Assembly (NCBI GenBank): GCA_015063245.1
Contig: SUSV01000002.1
Location: 62,001 to 126,000, forward strand
From: Thermoplasmata archaeon
GTDB lineage: Archaea > Thermoplasmatota > Thermoplasmata > Methanomassiliicoccales > Methanomethylophilaceae
Reading direction: 5' to 3'
DNA length: 64,000 nt
Shown in pieces: positions 54,742-62,947 of this stretch (positions within the stretch are counted from its first letter, which is position 1; each line of letters starts with the position of its first letter). The notes below the pieces were generated by a model that saw nothing but the letters and a program-made list of their open reading frames with translations, had not been told where the DNA came from and did no database searches. Made by a program: the position numbers and the translations under genes.

Positions 54742-54783
54742 GCGATGAGTGAAGGGTGAAAGTGCCCGAAAAAGGAGTTATTA

Positions 54784-54792
54784 TGTTATGAT
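54784..54792. repeat. Target site duplication of the IS1-like element (left copy)
   Basis: TGTTATGAT occurs at 54784-54792 and again at 55964-55972 directly outside both element ends. Nine identical bases are expected for IS1-family insertion and show that the event is recent. Confidence 0.85.
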
Positions 54793-54845
54793 GGTAATGT
54801 GATACTTTTTAGTTGATATTTTATATTTATACTCCCATATCGTTT

Positions 54846-55283
54846 ATGATGATCAAGATGGGAGAAAGAGGGCCTAAACAGAAGTTCTTGGAGATCTCGT
54901 GCCCGAATGAGGAATGCAGGAATTTCGGCAGACTCGGGGAGCAGAACATCATAGCGAACGGGACCTATCAGACGAAGTCAGGGACCGTGCGCAAATACAA
55001 ATGTAAGACCTGCGGACGCGTGTTCAACGACCGTACTGGCACAGCTTATGAGCATACCCACCTGACCAAGGAGGAGCACAATCTGATCATGGCCTGTCAG
55101 GCCAACGGGGTCGGCGTCCGGAGGACGGCCGACATCGTCGGCTGCACGGTCAGGACCGTGCAGAAGCGTACGAAACGCGGCGGGAAGCATGTTGCTAAGG
55201 TCTCGGCCAGTCTGGAATCGAAGGGTGTGGCCCCCGAGAGCCTCCAATTCGATGAGCTTTTATATACTCTAAAAAAAACATGA
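54846..55283 (+). CDS. IS1-like orfA (InsA-type zinc finger and HTH)
   Basis: A ~145-residue frame (start 54846, 54849 or 54858 possible). 'ISCPNEECRNFGRLGEQNIIANGTYQTKSGTVRKYKCKTCGRVF' is an InsA-like zinc finger. 'GVGVRRTADIVGCTVRTVQKRTKRGG' is a helix-turn-helix for end binding. The last residues, 'FDELLYTLKK', carry the first catalytic aspartate of the DDE triad. The frame ends at a TGA just after an A8 tract, so the full transposase needs a frame change there to join orfB. Confidence 0.8.
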   Translation: MMIKMGERGPKQKFLEISCPNEECRNFGRLGEQNIIANGTYQTKSGTVRKYKCKTCGRVFNDRTGTAYEHTHLTKEEHNLIMACQANGVGVRRTADIVGCTVRTVQKRTKRGGKHVAKVSASLESKGVAPESLQFDELLYTLKKT

Positions 55284-55947
55284 TTTTCGTGGGGACCATT
55301 TCAAAGAGGACGGGGACTGGATATGGACCTCCTTCTGTGCCACCGAAAAGTATCTGCTGGGTATTGTCGCCGACGGCAAAGGAAAGGCCGTCTGCGAACG
55401 CATCGTCAACACCGAATTAGACAAGCTTAGGCGCAACCACATGCCGTATTTCGTCACCGACGGCTACAGACCTTATCTGACCACTCTTTTCAAGAGGTAC
55501 AGCTATCGCGTGTACAACAACGGACGCGGACGCCCGGGAAGCCATTTGGAGCCCAATTCTGACTTCAACTACGGTGTGGTGGAGAAGACCCGCCTGGGCA
55601 AGAAATTGGAGAAGGTGAGGCGGTATGTCGCCTTCGGCGACGTACCGGAACACCTTCTCAACACGTCGGCAATCGAGAGGCAGAACCTGACGATCAGGCT
55701 GTTCAATGCGAGGATCAGGCGCAGAACGGTGACCTTTGGTAAATCCAGGGAGGCCGTGCAGGCAGGTCTGGATTTGTTCAAAGGCTACTACAACCTCTGT
55801 ATTCCGCACTCTTCGATTTCGATCCGGAAGAAGGAGAACGGTGGCAAACGTGTGGATGTCACGCCTGCGATGAAATTGGGTCTGACCGACCATGTTTGGG
55901 AGATGACGGAGCTGATGTCTTTTCTTTATAGACAAAACATCAACTAA
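55273..55947 (+). CDS. IS1-like orfB (DDE catalytic part)
   Basis: The frame opens after a stop at 55270 and shares the A8 tract with orfA. It encodes 'GDHFKEDGDWIWTSFCATEKYLLGIVADGKGK', the second aspartate in 'YFVTDGYRPYLTTLF' and the glutamate in 'NTSAIERQNLTIRLFNARIRR', the IS1-type DDE core. The joined protein would be about 360 residues. From orfA to orfB the ribosome or polymerase must make a net +1 (or -2) shift, not the -1 shift known for IS1. The 3' end overlaps the altered end of the DUF2971 gene. Confidence 0.75.
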   Translation, partial: KKHDFRGDHFKEDGDWIWTSFCATEKYLLGIVADGKGKAVCERIVNTELDKLRRNHMPYFVTDGYRPYLTTLFKRYSYRVYNNGRGRPGSHLEPNSDFNYGVVEKTRLGKKLEKVRRYVAFGDVPEHLLNTSAIERQNLTIRLFNARIRRRTVTFGKSREAVQAGLDLFKGYYNLCIPHSSISIRKKENGGKRVDVTPAMKLGLTDHVWEMTELMSFLYRQNIN

Positions 55948-56755
55948 AAAGTATCACATTACCTGTTATGATTTCTTCTTCAAATTCAAATTTGCTACTA
56001 CATGTTTTGAGTCTGATAACTTCAATTCCATTACTCTTGCATGTTTGAATTATTTGCTTGTTGTACCTAGTACATTTAGCGCCGATATATACACGACTAA
56101 TAGAGTCTTTGATGTCTATTTCATCTTCGAAGCTACCGTTGAAATAGCGCCATTCTTTTTCGTAACAATAATCTTTGTTTTTTGTCAGAATACTTCCAAT
56201 CAATGAGTCCATTATGAATTCAAAATCATTTTTAGTCCTTTTAGGAAAAGATGAAAAAGATTTCTTGGAGTATTTGACTTGGAACGGTGCAGCACAGTTT
56301 TTCAATTTCGAACCATCATATTCGATACAAACTCCAGTATATTGGCGAGCATAGTGATCCCACATAGGGAATGACCGATAATCCTCAGCGAAACAGCAGA
56401 TTGTTAGAAGATCTTTCGGGGTATCAAGTATTTCTTTCATCATTTGTTCAGCGTCACTAGTGTCCTCACACAATTCTTTGTAGAGATTTGTTTTCTTAAT
56501 TATGTCAACAATCGGGATTAAGCTGTCATACGGATCCGACATTTCAGAAACAGAGGCTAAGAGTATGTAATGATTCTCAATTTCATCCATAGCGCGCTTG
56601 GCTGGTCTATATCTGTATAGAGATCTTGGACAGTTTGTATTGAAACCCGTGGATGATAGATAATCTGTGATGTTCGACAAAGATGTCAATAGCTCATCTT
56701 TGTTGGTTATTCCAAATAATTCAAGAAACGGTATGCTTTCTGTATTATTGCTCAT
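55940..56755 (-). CDS. DUF2971 family protein, 3' end altered by IS insertion
   Basis: A 271-residue protein starting 'MSNNTESIPFLELFGITNKDELL'. 'LYRYRPAKRAMDEIENHYILLASVSEMSDPYDS', 'CCFAEDYRSFPMWDHYARQYTGVCIEYD' and 'YEKEWRYF' are typical DUF2971 motifs. Family members occur in defence and accessory regions with no known activity. The last seven residues (GNVILFS) and stop are supplied by the IS end. Removing the IS joins 'EEEIIT' directly to TAATAA, so the original protein ended there. The gene is AT-rich, like the restriction genes beside it. Confidence 0.75.
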   Translation of the reverse strand: MSNNTESIPFLELFGITNKDELLTSLSNITDYLSSTGFNTNCPRSLYRYRPAKRAMDEIENHYILLASVSEMSDPYDSLIPIVDIIKKTNLYKELCEDTSDAEQMMKEILDTPKDLLTICCFAEDYRSFPMWDHYARQYTGVCIEYDGSKLKNCAAPFQVKYSKKSFSSFPKRTKNDFEFIMDSLIGSILTKNKDYCYEKEWRYFNGSFEDEIDIKDSISRVYIGAKCTRYNKQIIQTCKSNGIEVIRLKTCSSKFEFEEEIITGNVILFS

Positions 56756-56847
56756 AGGATAGTAGTCTTTACACTGCCTTACGTATTATTCTTTCTGGTG
56801 ACGAATACGCTTAACTATAAGGCACCCCATTTTGTGTTTGATTTTAT

Positions 56848-59346
56848 ATGGCACGTACTAAGGCAGATTCCACGGTCGAGAAAGAGATCAAGCCCTATAC
56901 TCATGACGATAAGACTCGTCTGAACAACCCGCCAGTCGGTTATGCTCAGTATGATACGGCCCAAGAGACCAAGAAGAAGTACTCCTATGATCCGAATCTA
57001 GATCCTACCCTTACTTGGGCAGGAAAGGCTGAGAGAACATCCTTTGAGGTTCCCACAGTCTCTTTGCATGTGCATGAAACAATAGATCCATACAGAATCA
57101 TACGCGAGGCTAGGCATAGGGAGCATCGTGGAGTCTATCAGACAACGTTATTCGATACAGATTCTTTGATAAAGAGAAGAGAATCAATGGAATTTTATCA
57201 ACATCCCCGGGGTTGGGCTAACAGATTGATTGCAGGAGATAGTCTTCTTATAATGAATTCTTTACTAGAGAAAGAATCTATGGCTGGGAAGGTCCAGATG
57301 GTATACATGGATCCACCTTACGGGATCAAATACGGATCCAATTTTCAACCATTCGTAGATAAGAGAAATGTTTCAGATAAGGATGAGGATTTATCTACTG
57401 AACCTGAGATGATCAAGGCTTTTAGAGATACTTGGGAGTTGGGGATTCATTCATATTTATCTTATTTGAGGGATCGTTTACTGTTAGTGAGGGATCTATT
57501 ATCAGAATCTGGTAGTGTTTTTATACAGATTGGGGATGAGAATGTTCACAGAGTTAGGCAAATCTGTGATGAAGTATTTGGTCCTGAAAATTTCATGAGT
57601 CAAATATCTTTTAAGACATCTCCCGGGGATACGACCAATTACCTTCCCCCCTGTTTAGATTACATTGTGTGGTATGTCAAGGATAAACAGAAGACGAAAT
57701 TCAGAAAATTATACTTGCCGAAGCAGAAAGGCGATGTGAATGCTTCCAGTTTTGATTGGATAGAATTACAGGATGGTACTAGTCGTAGTCTAACGATTGA
57801 AGAAAAGAAAGATCCAAAAAGTATTCCTTCGGGAAAGCTGTTCAGATGGGCAGATCCTTGCAGGAAAGGAACTTCTGAATCTGCCAGATTCGAATTTGAA
57901 TTCAACGGCGAGGTGTTTAAACCCGCACCTGGAATGACATGGAAAACCACTCATGAGGGGTTATCTAGACTTGAACAAGCTGGTCGTTTAGGCAAAAAAG
58001 GATCACAGTTGAATTATAAACGTTACATTGATGATTTTCCAGCCACAGAGCTTCTTAATGTCTGGACAGATACAATGAACTCTTTTATGCAAAGACATTA
58101 TGTTGTCGAGACCAATCCTCTGCCCGTTCAGCGCTGTATATTAATGACTACTGATCCTGGCGATTTAGTCATGGACATAACATGTGGAAGCGGTGTTACT
58201 GCATTTGTATCTGAGAAATATGGCAGGAGGTGGATCACATGTGATACGTCTCGTATTGCAACTATATTAACACGTCAGAGGCTTTTAACAGCTACTTTTC
58301 CATACTACCAATTAAAAGACGTAAGTAACGGCGTATCAAGCGGGTTTGAATATAAGGTGATACCACACATCACTCTAGAAACACTGGCGAATGGAGAAAA
58401 TCCGATTTTAGAGACTATGTATGATGAGCCTTTGATTGATAAGACAAAAATTAGAGTGTCAGGCCCTTTTACGATGGAAGCAATCCCGTCGCCTACAGTT
58501 AAACCCGTCGATTCTTTATATGACGATCTCGCCACTTCGGACACATCTTCCAAACAATCAGAATGGCGTGATCAGTTAAAATCAACAGGCATTATTGCAA
58601 GAGGTGGGGAAATTATCAAATTTTCGAGAGTAGATCCACTTGTAGGGACTAAGTTTTTACAAGCGGAAGCTGAGACTAAAGACGAAGTTCCTCGCAAGGC
58701 CGTTATTTGTTTTGCTAATGAATCTGCACCTCTTGATTCAAAAACAGTCGCTTCTGCTTTAGATGAAGCCGAACTTATACGTCCACTTCCTAAGTTAATA
58801 ATATTTTGTGCATTCCAGTTTGATCCAGAAGCCGCCAAATTCATTGATGAAACCAAGTGGCCCAATGTACAATTGCTTAAAGTACAAATGAATACGGATT
58901 TGTTAATAGAAGATTTGATGAAGAGAGATCCTTCAAGTCAGAGTTTTTGGATGATTGGGCAACCAGACATTATTTGCGAGAAAATAACTGTCGGGGATTT
59001 TGCTGGGAAATATCAAGTTTCTGTTAGGGGATTTGATTACTATGATACAAAAACGGGAACAATTCAATCAGGGGATAGTTCGAAGATTGCTATGTGGTTA
59101 CTTGATACAGATTATGATGGGATGTCATTGAACCCTTCTCAAATCTTTTTCCCGATGTCAGGGTCTAAGGAGGGGTGGGCCAAATTAGCTAAGACATTAA
59201 GAGTAGAATTAGATCCAGATCTAATTAAGATGTATCATGGGGTAAAATCAATACCCTTTAGTTCGAAGGCTAATACAAAGGTTGCAGTGAAGATTATTGA
59301 CAATCGTGGAATTGAAAGTCTTAAGGTCCTTATGATTGGTGAATGA
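56848..59346 (+). CDS. Type III-like DNA methyltransferase (Mod)
   Basis: An 832-residue N6-adenine-type methyltransferase. The catalytic motif 'VYMDPPYGIKYGSNFQ' (motif IV) is near residue 153 and comes before the SAM-binding motif 'VMDITCGSGVTAFVSEKY' near residue 442, the beta-class order. 'WANRLIAGDSLLIMNSLL' is another family block. The long C-terminal third probably holds target recognition. Its stop precedes the res-like gene by 1 bp, so the two form one operon. Base composition is clearly more AT-rich than the genes before 54 kb, in line with horizontal gain. Confidence 0.85.
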   Translation: MARTKADSTVEKEIKPYTHDDKTRLNNPPVGYAQYDTAQETKKKYSYDPNLDPTLTWAGKAERTSFEVPTVSLHVHETIDPYRIIREARHREHRGVYQTTLFDTDSLIKRRESMEFYQHPRGWANRLIAGDSLLIMNSLLEKESMAGKVQMVYMDPPYGIKYGSNFQPFVDKRNVSDKDEDLSTEPEMIKAFRDTWELGIHSYLSYLRDRLLLVRDLLSESGSVFIQIGDENVHRVRQICDEVFGPENFMSQISFKTSPGDTTNYLPPCLDYIVWYVKDKQKTKFRKLYLPKQKGDVNASSFDWIELQDGTSRSLTIEEKKDPKSIPSGKLFRWADPCRKGTSESARFEFEFNGEVFKPAPGMTWKTTHEGLSRLEQAGRLGKKGSQLNYKRYIDDFPATELLNVWTDTMNSFMQRHYVVETNPLPVQRCILMTTDPGDLVMDITCGSGVTAFVSEKYGRRWITCDTSRIATILTRQRLLTATFPYYQLKDVSNGVSSGFEYKVIPHITLETLANGENPILETMYDEPLIDKTKIRVSGPFTMEAIPSPTVKPVDSLYDDLATSDTSSKQSEWRDQLKSTGIIARGGEIIKFSRVDPLVGTKFLQAEAETKDEVPRKAVICFANESAPLDSKTVASALDEAELIRPLPKLIIFCAFQFDPEAAKFIDETKWPNVQLLKVQMNTDLLIEDLMKRDPSSQSFWMIGQPDIICEKITVGDFAGKYQVSVRGFDYYDTKTGTIQSGDSSKIAMWLLDTDYDGMSLNPSQIFFPMSGSKEGWAKLAKTLRVELDPDLIKMYHGVKSIPFSSKANTKVAVKIIDNRGIESLKVLMIGE

Positions 59347-59347
59347 A

Positions 59348-62300
59348 ATGGTTGCTCTAATCGAAAAATTGATTGTCAACTCGGCTTTTAAGGAGCCTGA
59401 GCATCATTGGTTATTCTCTCTTGAGGAAGACAGATTTGTTCTCAAAGAAGGTCGCAGGCCTGCAGGTTATTTCATCGCTGAACAGGGTAGTAATCAATAC
59501 AACGATGTTGGACGTTTTGTTGAGTTACCAGCTGTCAACGAGATACGTAAGAGGGTCGCCAATTGGAGAAATAATGGGTACCCTGGTTGTACAGGGGTTA
59601 CAAGGAAGCTTCTTGCTCATTGGCACGATGAGGAACAACGCACACATCCGTTCTTTTTTTGTCAGCTTGATGCTATTGAAACTCTTATCTGGCTGACTGA
59701 GGCGCCTGATTCAGAGAAAGTTGGGATCAATATAGATCAGGACAACAACGAATTTACAAGATTATGTTCCAAGATGGCAACCGGGACGGGGAAGACTGTC
59801 GTTATGAGCATGCTAATCGCCTGGCAGGTAATCAACAAAGTCGTTTACCCTCAGGACAAGAGGTTCTCGAAGTACGTTCTTATAATTACTCCCGGAATCA
59901 CAGTCAAGAACAGATTGTCAGTTTTGAAGCCAGAGGATTCTGAGAACTACTATGATCAGTTTGGTATTATCCCTGTGACATTGAGGGACAGATTCAACCA
60001 AGGAATGATCAAGGTGACAAATTGGCACACTCTTGCATGGGATGATGAGGCTGTCATTAAGAAGAAGCATTCTGTGGATAAGAGGGGGCCCCTTAGCGAT
60101 GAGGCATATGCCAAAAAAGTGTTAGGACAGATGTCCAGATACTCCAATATCCTTGTCATTAACGATGAAGCTCACCATGCTTGGAAGAAGAATCCTGAGA
60201 TCAAGGTGAAGTATGACAAAGACGACAAGGAATTCATCAAGGAACTTGAGGAATCTTCTACGGTTTGGGTTGGAGGTCTGGAGAAGATCAATCGTGCTTG
60301 TCATATTCAGACGTGTTATGATTTTTCCGCCACACCGTTTGCCCCAAGTGGTAAGAAGAACGATGAGGCTGCTCTTTTCTCTTGGATAGTAAGCGATTTC
60401 GGCCTCAATGATGCTATCGAGTCCGGTCTGGTCAAGACACCTCGCATGGTCGTCAGGGACGATGGCATTCCGGATGCAAAGACTTACAGGTCGAAGCTAT
60501 ATCATATCTATGGTGATGAAACCGTTCGTGCGGACTTATCGAGACCGGCGGAACCTCAGGAATCATTGCCCACTTTGGTAAATGATGCATATAGGTTGCT
60601 TGCCAAGGATTGGTTAGAGACCTATAATGATTGGAGAACAGCAGGTATGTCTACTCCTCCAGTTATGATCACTGTTGCCAACCGTACTGAGACAGCATCT
60701 AGGATCAACTACTCATTTCAGAAGGGTTTACTAGGTGTCGAAGAGCTATGCGAATCAGATTACATACTGCAAATCGATTCGAAGATCTTGAAAAAATCAG
60801 AATCAGTGGATTATGGCGAGGAAGATTTCTCTGGAAAGGATTATGATGATCTTAGCGAAGGAGATCGTGCAGCATATCTCAGACAGAAGGTGAATACTGT
60901 TGGTCGTATCGGTGAACTTGGAGAGCAGGTCCGTAATATAATCTCCGTTTCTATGCTATCCGAAGGTTGGGATACAAAGACAGTAACACACATCATGGGG
61001 CTGAGGGCATTTTCTAGCCAACTGCTATGTGAGCAGACTATCGGAAGAGGATTGAGGCGTACATCTTATGATGTTGATGATGAAACAGGATTATTCACAC
61101 CGGAGTATGTGAACGTATTCGGAGTTCCTTTCTCATTCCTACCTCAAGAGGCGGCACCGGGAACCACCAAACCAACCAAACCCAAGACTCAGATCTATGT
61201 GCGCGACGACATGGCAAAATTCGAGATACAATGGCCTAATATTATTCGTATTGACCATCATTTGAAGGATGTTCTGACATTGGACCTTGAGAACATTCCT
61301 GTTCTGGATATCAACGCATCTGAACTCATCTCTGCAGCAGATCTGGCGCCATTCATTGGTGACAAGGAATACAGCAACGAGCTAGCAGAAATCACGTTAG
61401 AAGATGTCTCGGATGACCAGTTCCGTCTTCAGACAACTGTGTTCCATGCTGCTTCGACACTTTATGATATGGACTGGAGTACTAAAGGGACCAAGATCGC
61501 ACTCCTCGGTCAACTTATAAGAGTAGTCGAAGAATTTCTGAATTCGGAAAAGATCAACATCATGCCACCTTCTTATGGTGACAAGAGTAATCCGAAGCGT
61601 CGTATCATTTTATCTCGTAATATTGGTCGTGTGATCACACACATTCGTGAACATATCATGTCCGAGAATGTCGAATCGACCGAAGTCGTTCTTGATCAGA
61701 ACCGCCCTATGCTATCGACGGCGGATATGCCTACTTGGTATACGTCCAAAAATTGTGCAATGGCAGTCAAATCGCATATTAGTCACTGTGTTGTCGATAG
61801 TGCGTTGGAGGCCTCCCATGCTAACAAACTCATCAAGAATCGTTCAGTGGAAGCTTGGGTGAAGAACGATCATATCGGTTTTGAGATCCAATACATGTTT
61901 AACGGTGGTTTTGCTAATTATCGTCCAGACTTTATAATCAGGTTATCCAATGGACATTACCTTGTTCTAGAAACCAAAGGTCAGGATTCTGAGAGGGTCA
62001 GGGCTAAGCGTAAAGCGTTGAAAGAATGGGTGGACGCTGTTAACTCCTTAGGTAAATATGGAGTATGGCATGAGGACATGTGTTTTCAAGAGGATGATCT
62101 CAATGCCATTGTTGCTAAATATGTCCAATACGAGCGCGACGGTTCTAGTGTATTCTATGATGAGGATCCTGATGTGAAGCTTTCCGACGTACTCGGAACA
62201 AGCGTTACAGGCCGCGTACATGCTTACCCGCAGACAGAGGAAGGTCTGATAAATCCAGCCATGATGGAGCGTACCAAATTCGATGATGGCAAGAGATTGG

Positions 62301-62947
62301 GTCCGGAGAACATTCATCCGTCAACAGTTGGTCTTGCTGTAGATTATCTTACCAGATTCATGCTGGGTGATGATCCGAAAGATGCATTTAGGATTCCATT
62401 GATGGGAGCAGACATCGCAGGAAAATTCGATGAAGTTTTAAATTTATTGTACAATGTTACTGATTTGAGCAATGAATCCATCATCAATATGTGCCGTGCG
62501 GTTCCGTTCGATGTCTATTACAGAGCGGGGGTCGCACCATCATTCGATCCATTCAGTCTTGATGTAGATCAATCTACGATTGACAACATTCGCATCATGG
62601 TGGAACGTACTCTCAAGTTCTTTGATGATAACGGTCCCATAACTGTTTTCGGACCGACTTTCCCAGGATCCTATACGGATAAGGTTCTCACGGGAGACGG
62701 TGATTTAGTTACAACCGATGCCATATGGGATCTAAAAGTATCTAAAAATCAACCTACAAAAGAGAATACCTTGCAGCTTATGATATACTATTTGATGTGC
62801 AAGCATTCTGTGGATAGGAAGCTCAAGAAGATAACATACATGGGGATATTTAATCCAAGATTGAATATTGCATATACACTCAATCCTGCTATTTTGGATA
62901 AAGGCATCATAGAAAAAGTTGAAAAAGAGGTGATCGGTTATGAATGA
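59348..62947 (+). CDS. Type III-like restriction helicase-nuclease (Res)
   Basis: A 1199-residue protein starting at an ATG with a GGTGA site. SF2 helicase motifs: 'MATGTGKTVVMSMLIAWQV' near residue 143, DEAH box 'LVINDEAHHAW' near residue 271, 'DFSATPFAPSG' near residue 325 and 'CEQTIGRGLRR' near residue 562. The nuclease motif 'NYRPDFIIRLSNGHYLVLETKGQD' near residue 860 has the D ... ExK of a PD-(D/E)xK enzyme. It would cut unmodified DNA after translocation together with Mod. The reading frame is intact, so the system may be active. Confidence 0.85.
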   Translation: MVALIEKLIVNSAFKEPEHHWLFSLEEDRFVLKEGRRPAGYFIAEQGSNQYNDVGRFVELPAVNEIRKRVANWRNNGYPGCTGVTRKLLAHWHDEEQRTHPFFFCQLDAIETLIWLTEAPDSEKVGINIDQDNNEFTRLCSKMATGTGKTVVMSMLIAWQVINKVVYPQDKRFSKYVLIITPGITVKNRLSVLKPEDSENYYDQFGIIPVTLRDRFNQGMIKVTNWHTLAWDDEAVIKKKHSVDKRGPLSDEAYAKKVLGQMSRYSNILVINDEAHHAWKKNPEIKVKYDKDDKEFIKELEESSTVWVGGLEKINRACHIQTCYDFSATPFAPSGKKNDEAALFSWIVSDFGLNDAIESGLVKTPRMVVRDDGIPDAKTYRSKLYHIYGDETVRADLSRPAEPQESLPTLVNDAYRLLAKDWLETYNDWRTAGMSTPPVMITVANRTETASRINYSFQKGLLGVEELCESDYILQIDSKILKKSESVDYGEEDFSGKDYDDLSEGDRAAYLRQKVNTVGRIGELGEQVRNIISVSMLSEGWDTKTVTHIMGLRAFSSQLLCEQTIGRGLRRTSYDVDDETGLFTPEYVNVFGVPFSFLPQEAAPGTTKPTKPKTQIYVRDDMAKFEIQWPNIIRIDHHLKDVLTLDLENIPVLDINASELISAADLAPFIGDKEYSNELAEITLEDVSDDQFRLQTTVFHAASTLYDMDWSTKGTKIALLGQLIRVVEEFLNSEKINIMPPSYGDKSNPKRRIILSRNIGRVITHIREHIMSENVESTEVVLDQNRPMLSTADMPTWYTSKNCAMAVKSHISHCVVDSALEASHANKLIKNRSVEAWVKNDHIGFEIQYMFNGGFANYRPDFIIRLSNGHYLVLETKGQDSERVRAKRKALKEWVDAVNSLGKYGVWHEDMCFQEDDLNAIVAKYVQYERDGSSVFYDEDPDVKLSDVLGTSVTGRVHAYPQTEEGLINPAMMERTKFDDGKRLGPENIHPSTVGLAVDYLTRFMLGDDPKDAFRIPLMGADIAGKFDEVLNLLYNVTDLSNESIINMCRAVPFDVYYRAGVAPSFDPFSLDVDQSTIDNIRIMVERTLKFFDDNGPITVFGPTFPGSYTDKVLTGDGDLVTTDAIWDLKVSKNQPTKENTLQLMIYYLMCKHSVDRKLKKITYMGIFNPRLNIAYTLNPAILDKGIIEKVEKEVIGYE

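Larger units (their letters stand above)
54793..55963 (+). mobile_element. IS1-like insertion sequence, 1171 bp, complete
   Basis: The ends are perfect 25-bp terminal inverted repeats, GGTAATGTGATACTTTTTAG and TTGAT inward, flanked by the 9-bp duplication TGTTATGAT. Inside are two overlapping frames, orfA and orfB, typical of IS1-type DDE transposases. The element sits exactly at the stop codon of the minus-strand DUF2971 gene, adding codons to it. No second copy of its ends is found in this window. Confidence 0.85.

Noticed and set aside
55271-55283. Standard IS1 -1 ribosomal frameshift
   Set aside because: Frame arithmetic shows orfB is one base forward of orfA, so -1 slippage would lead into the wrong frame.
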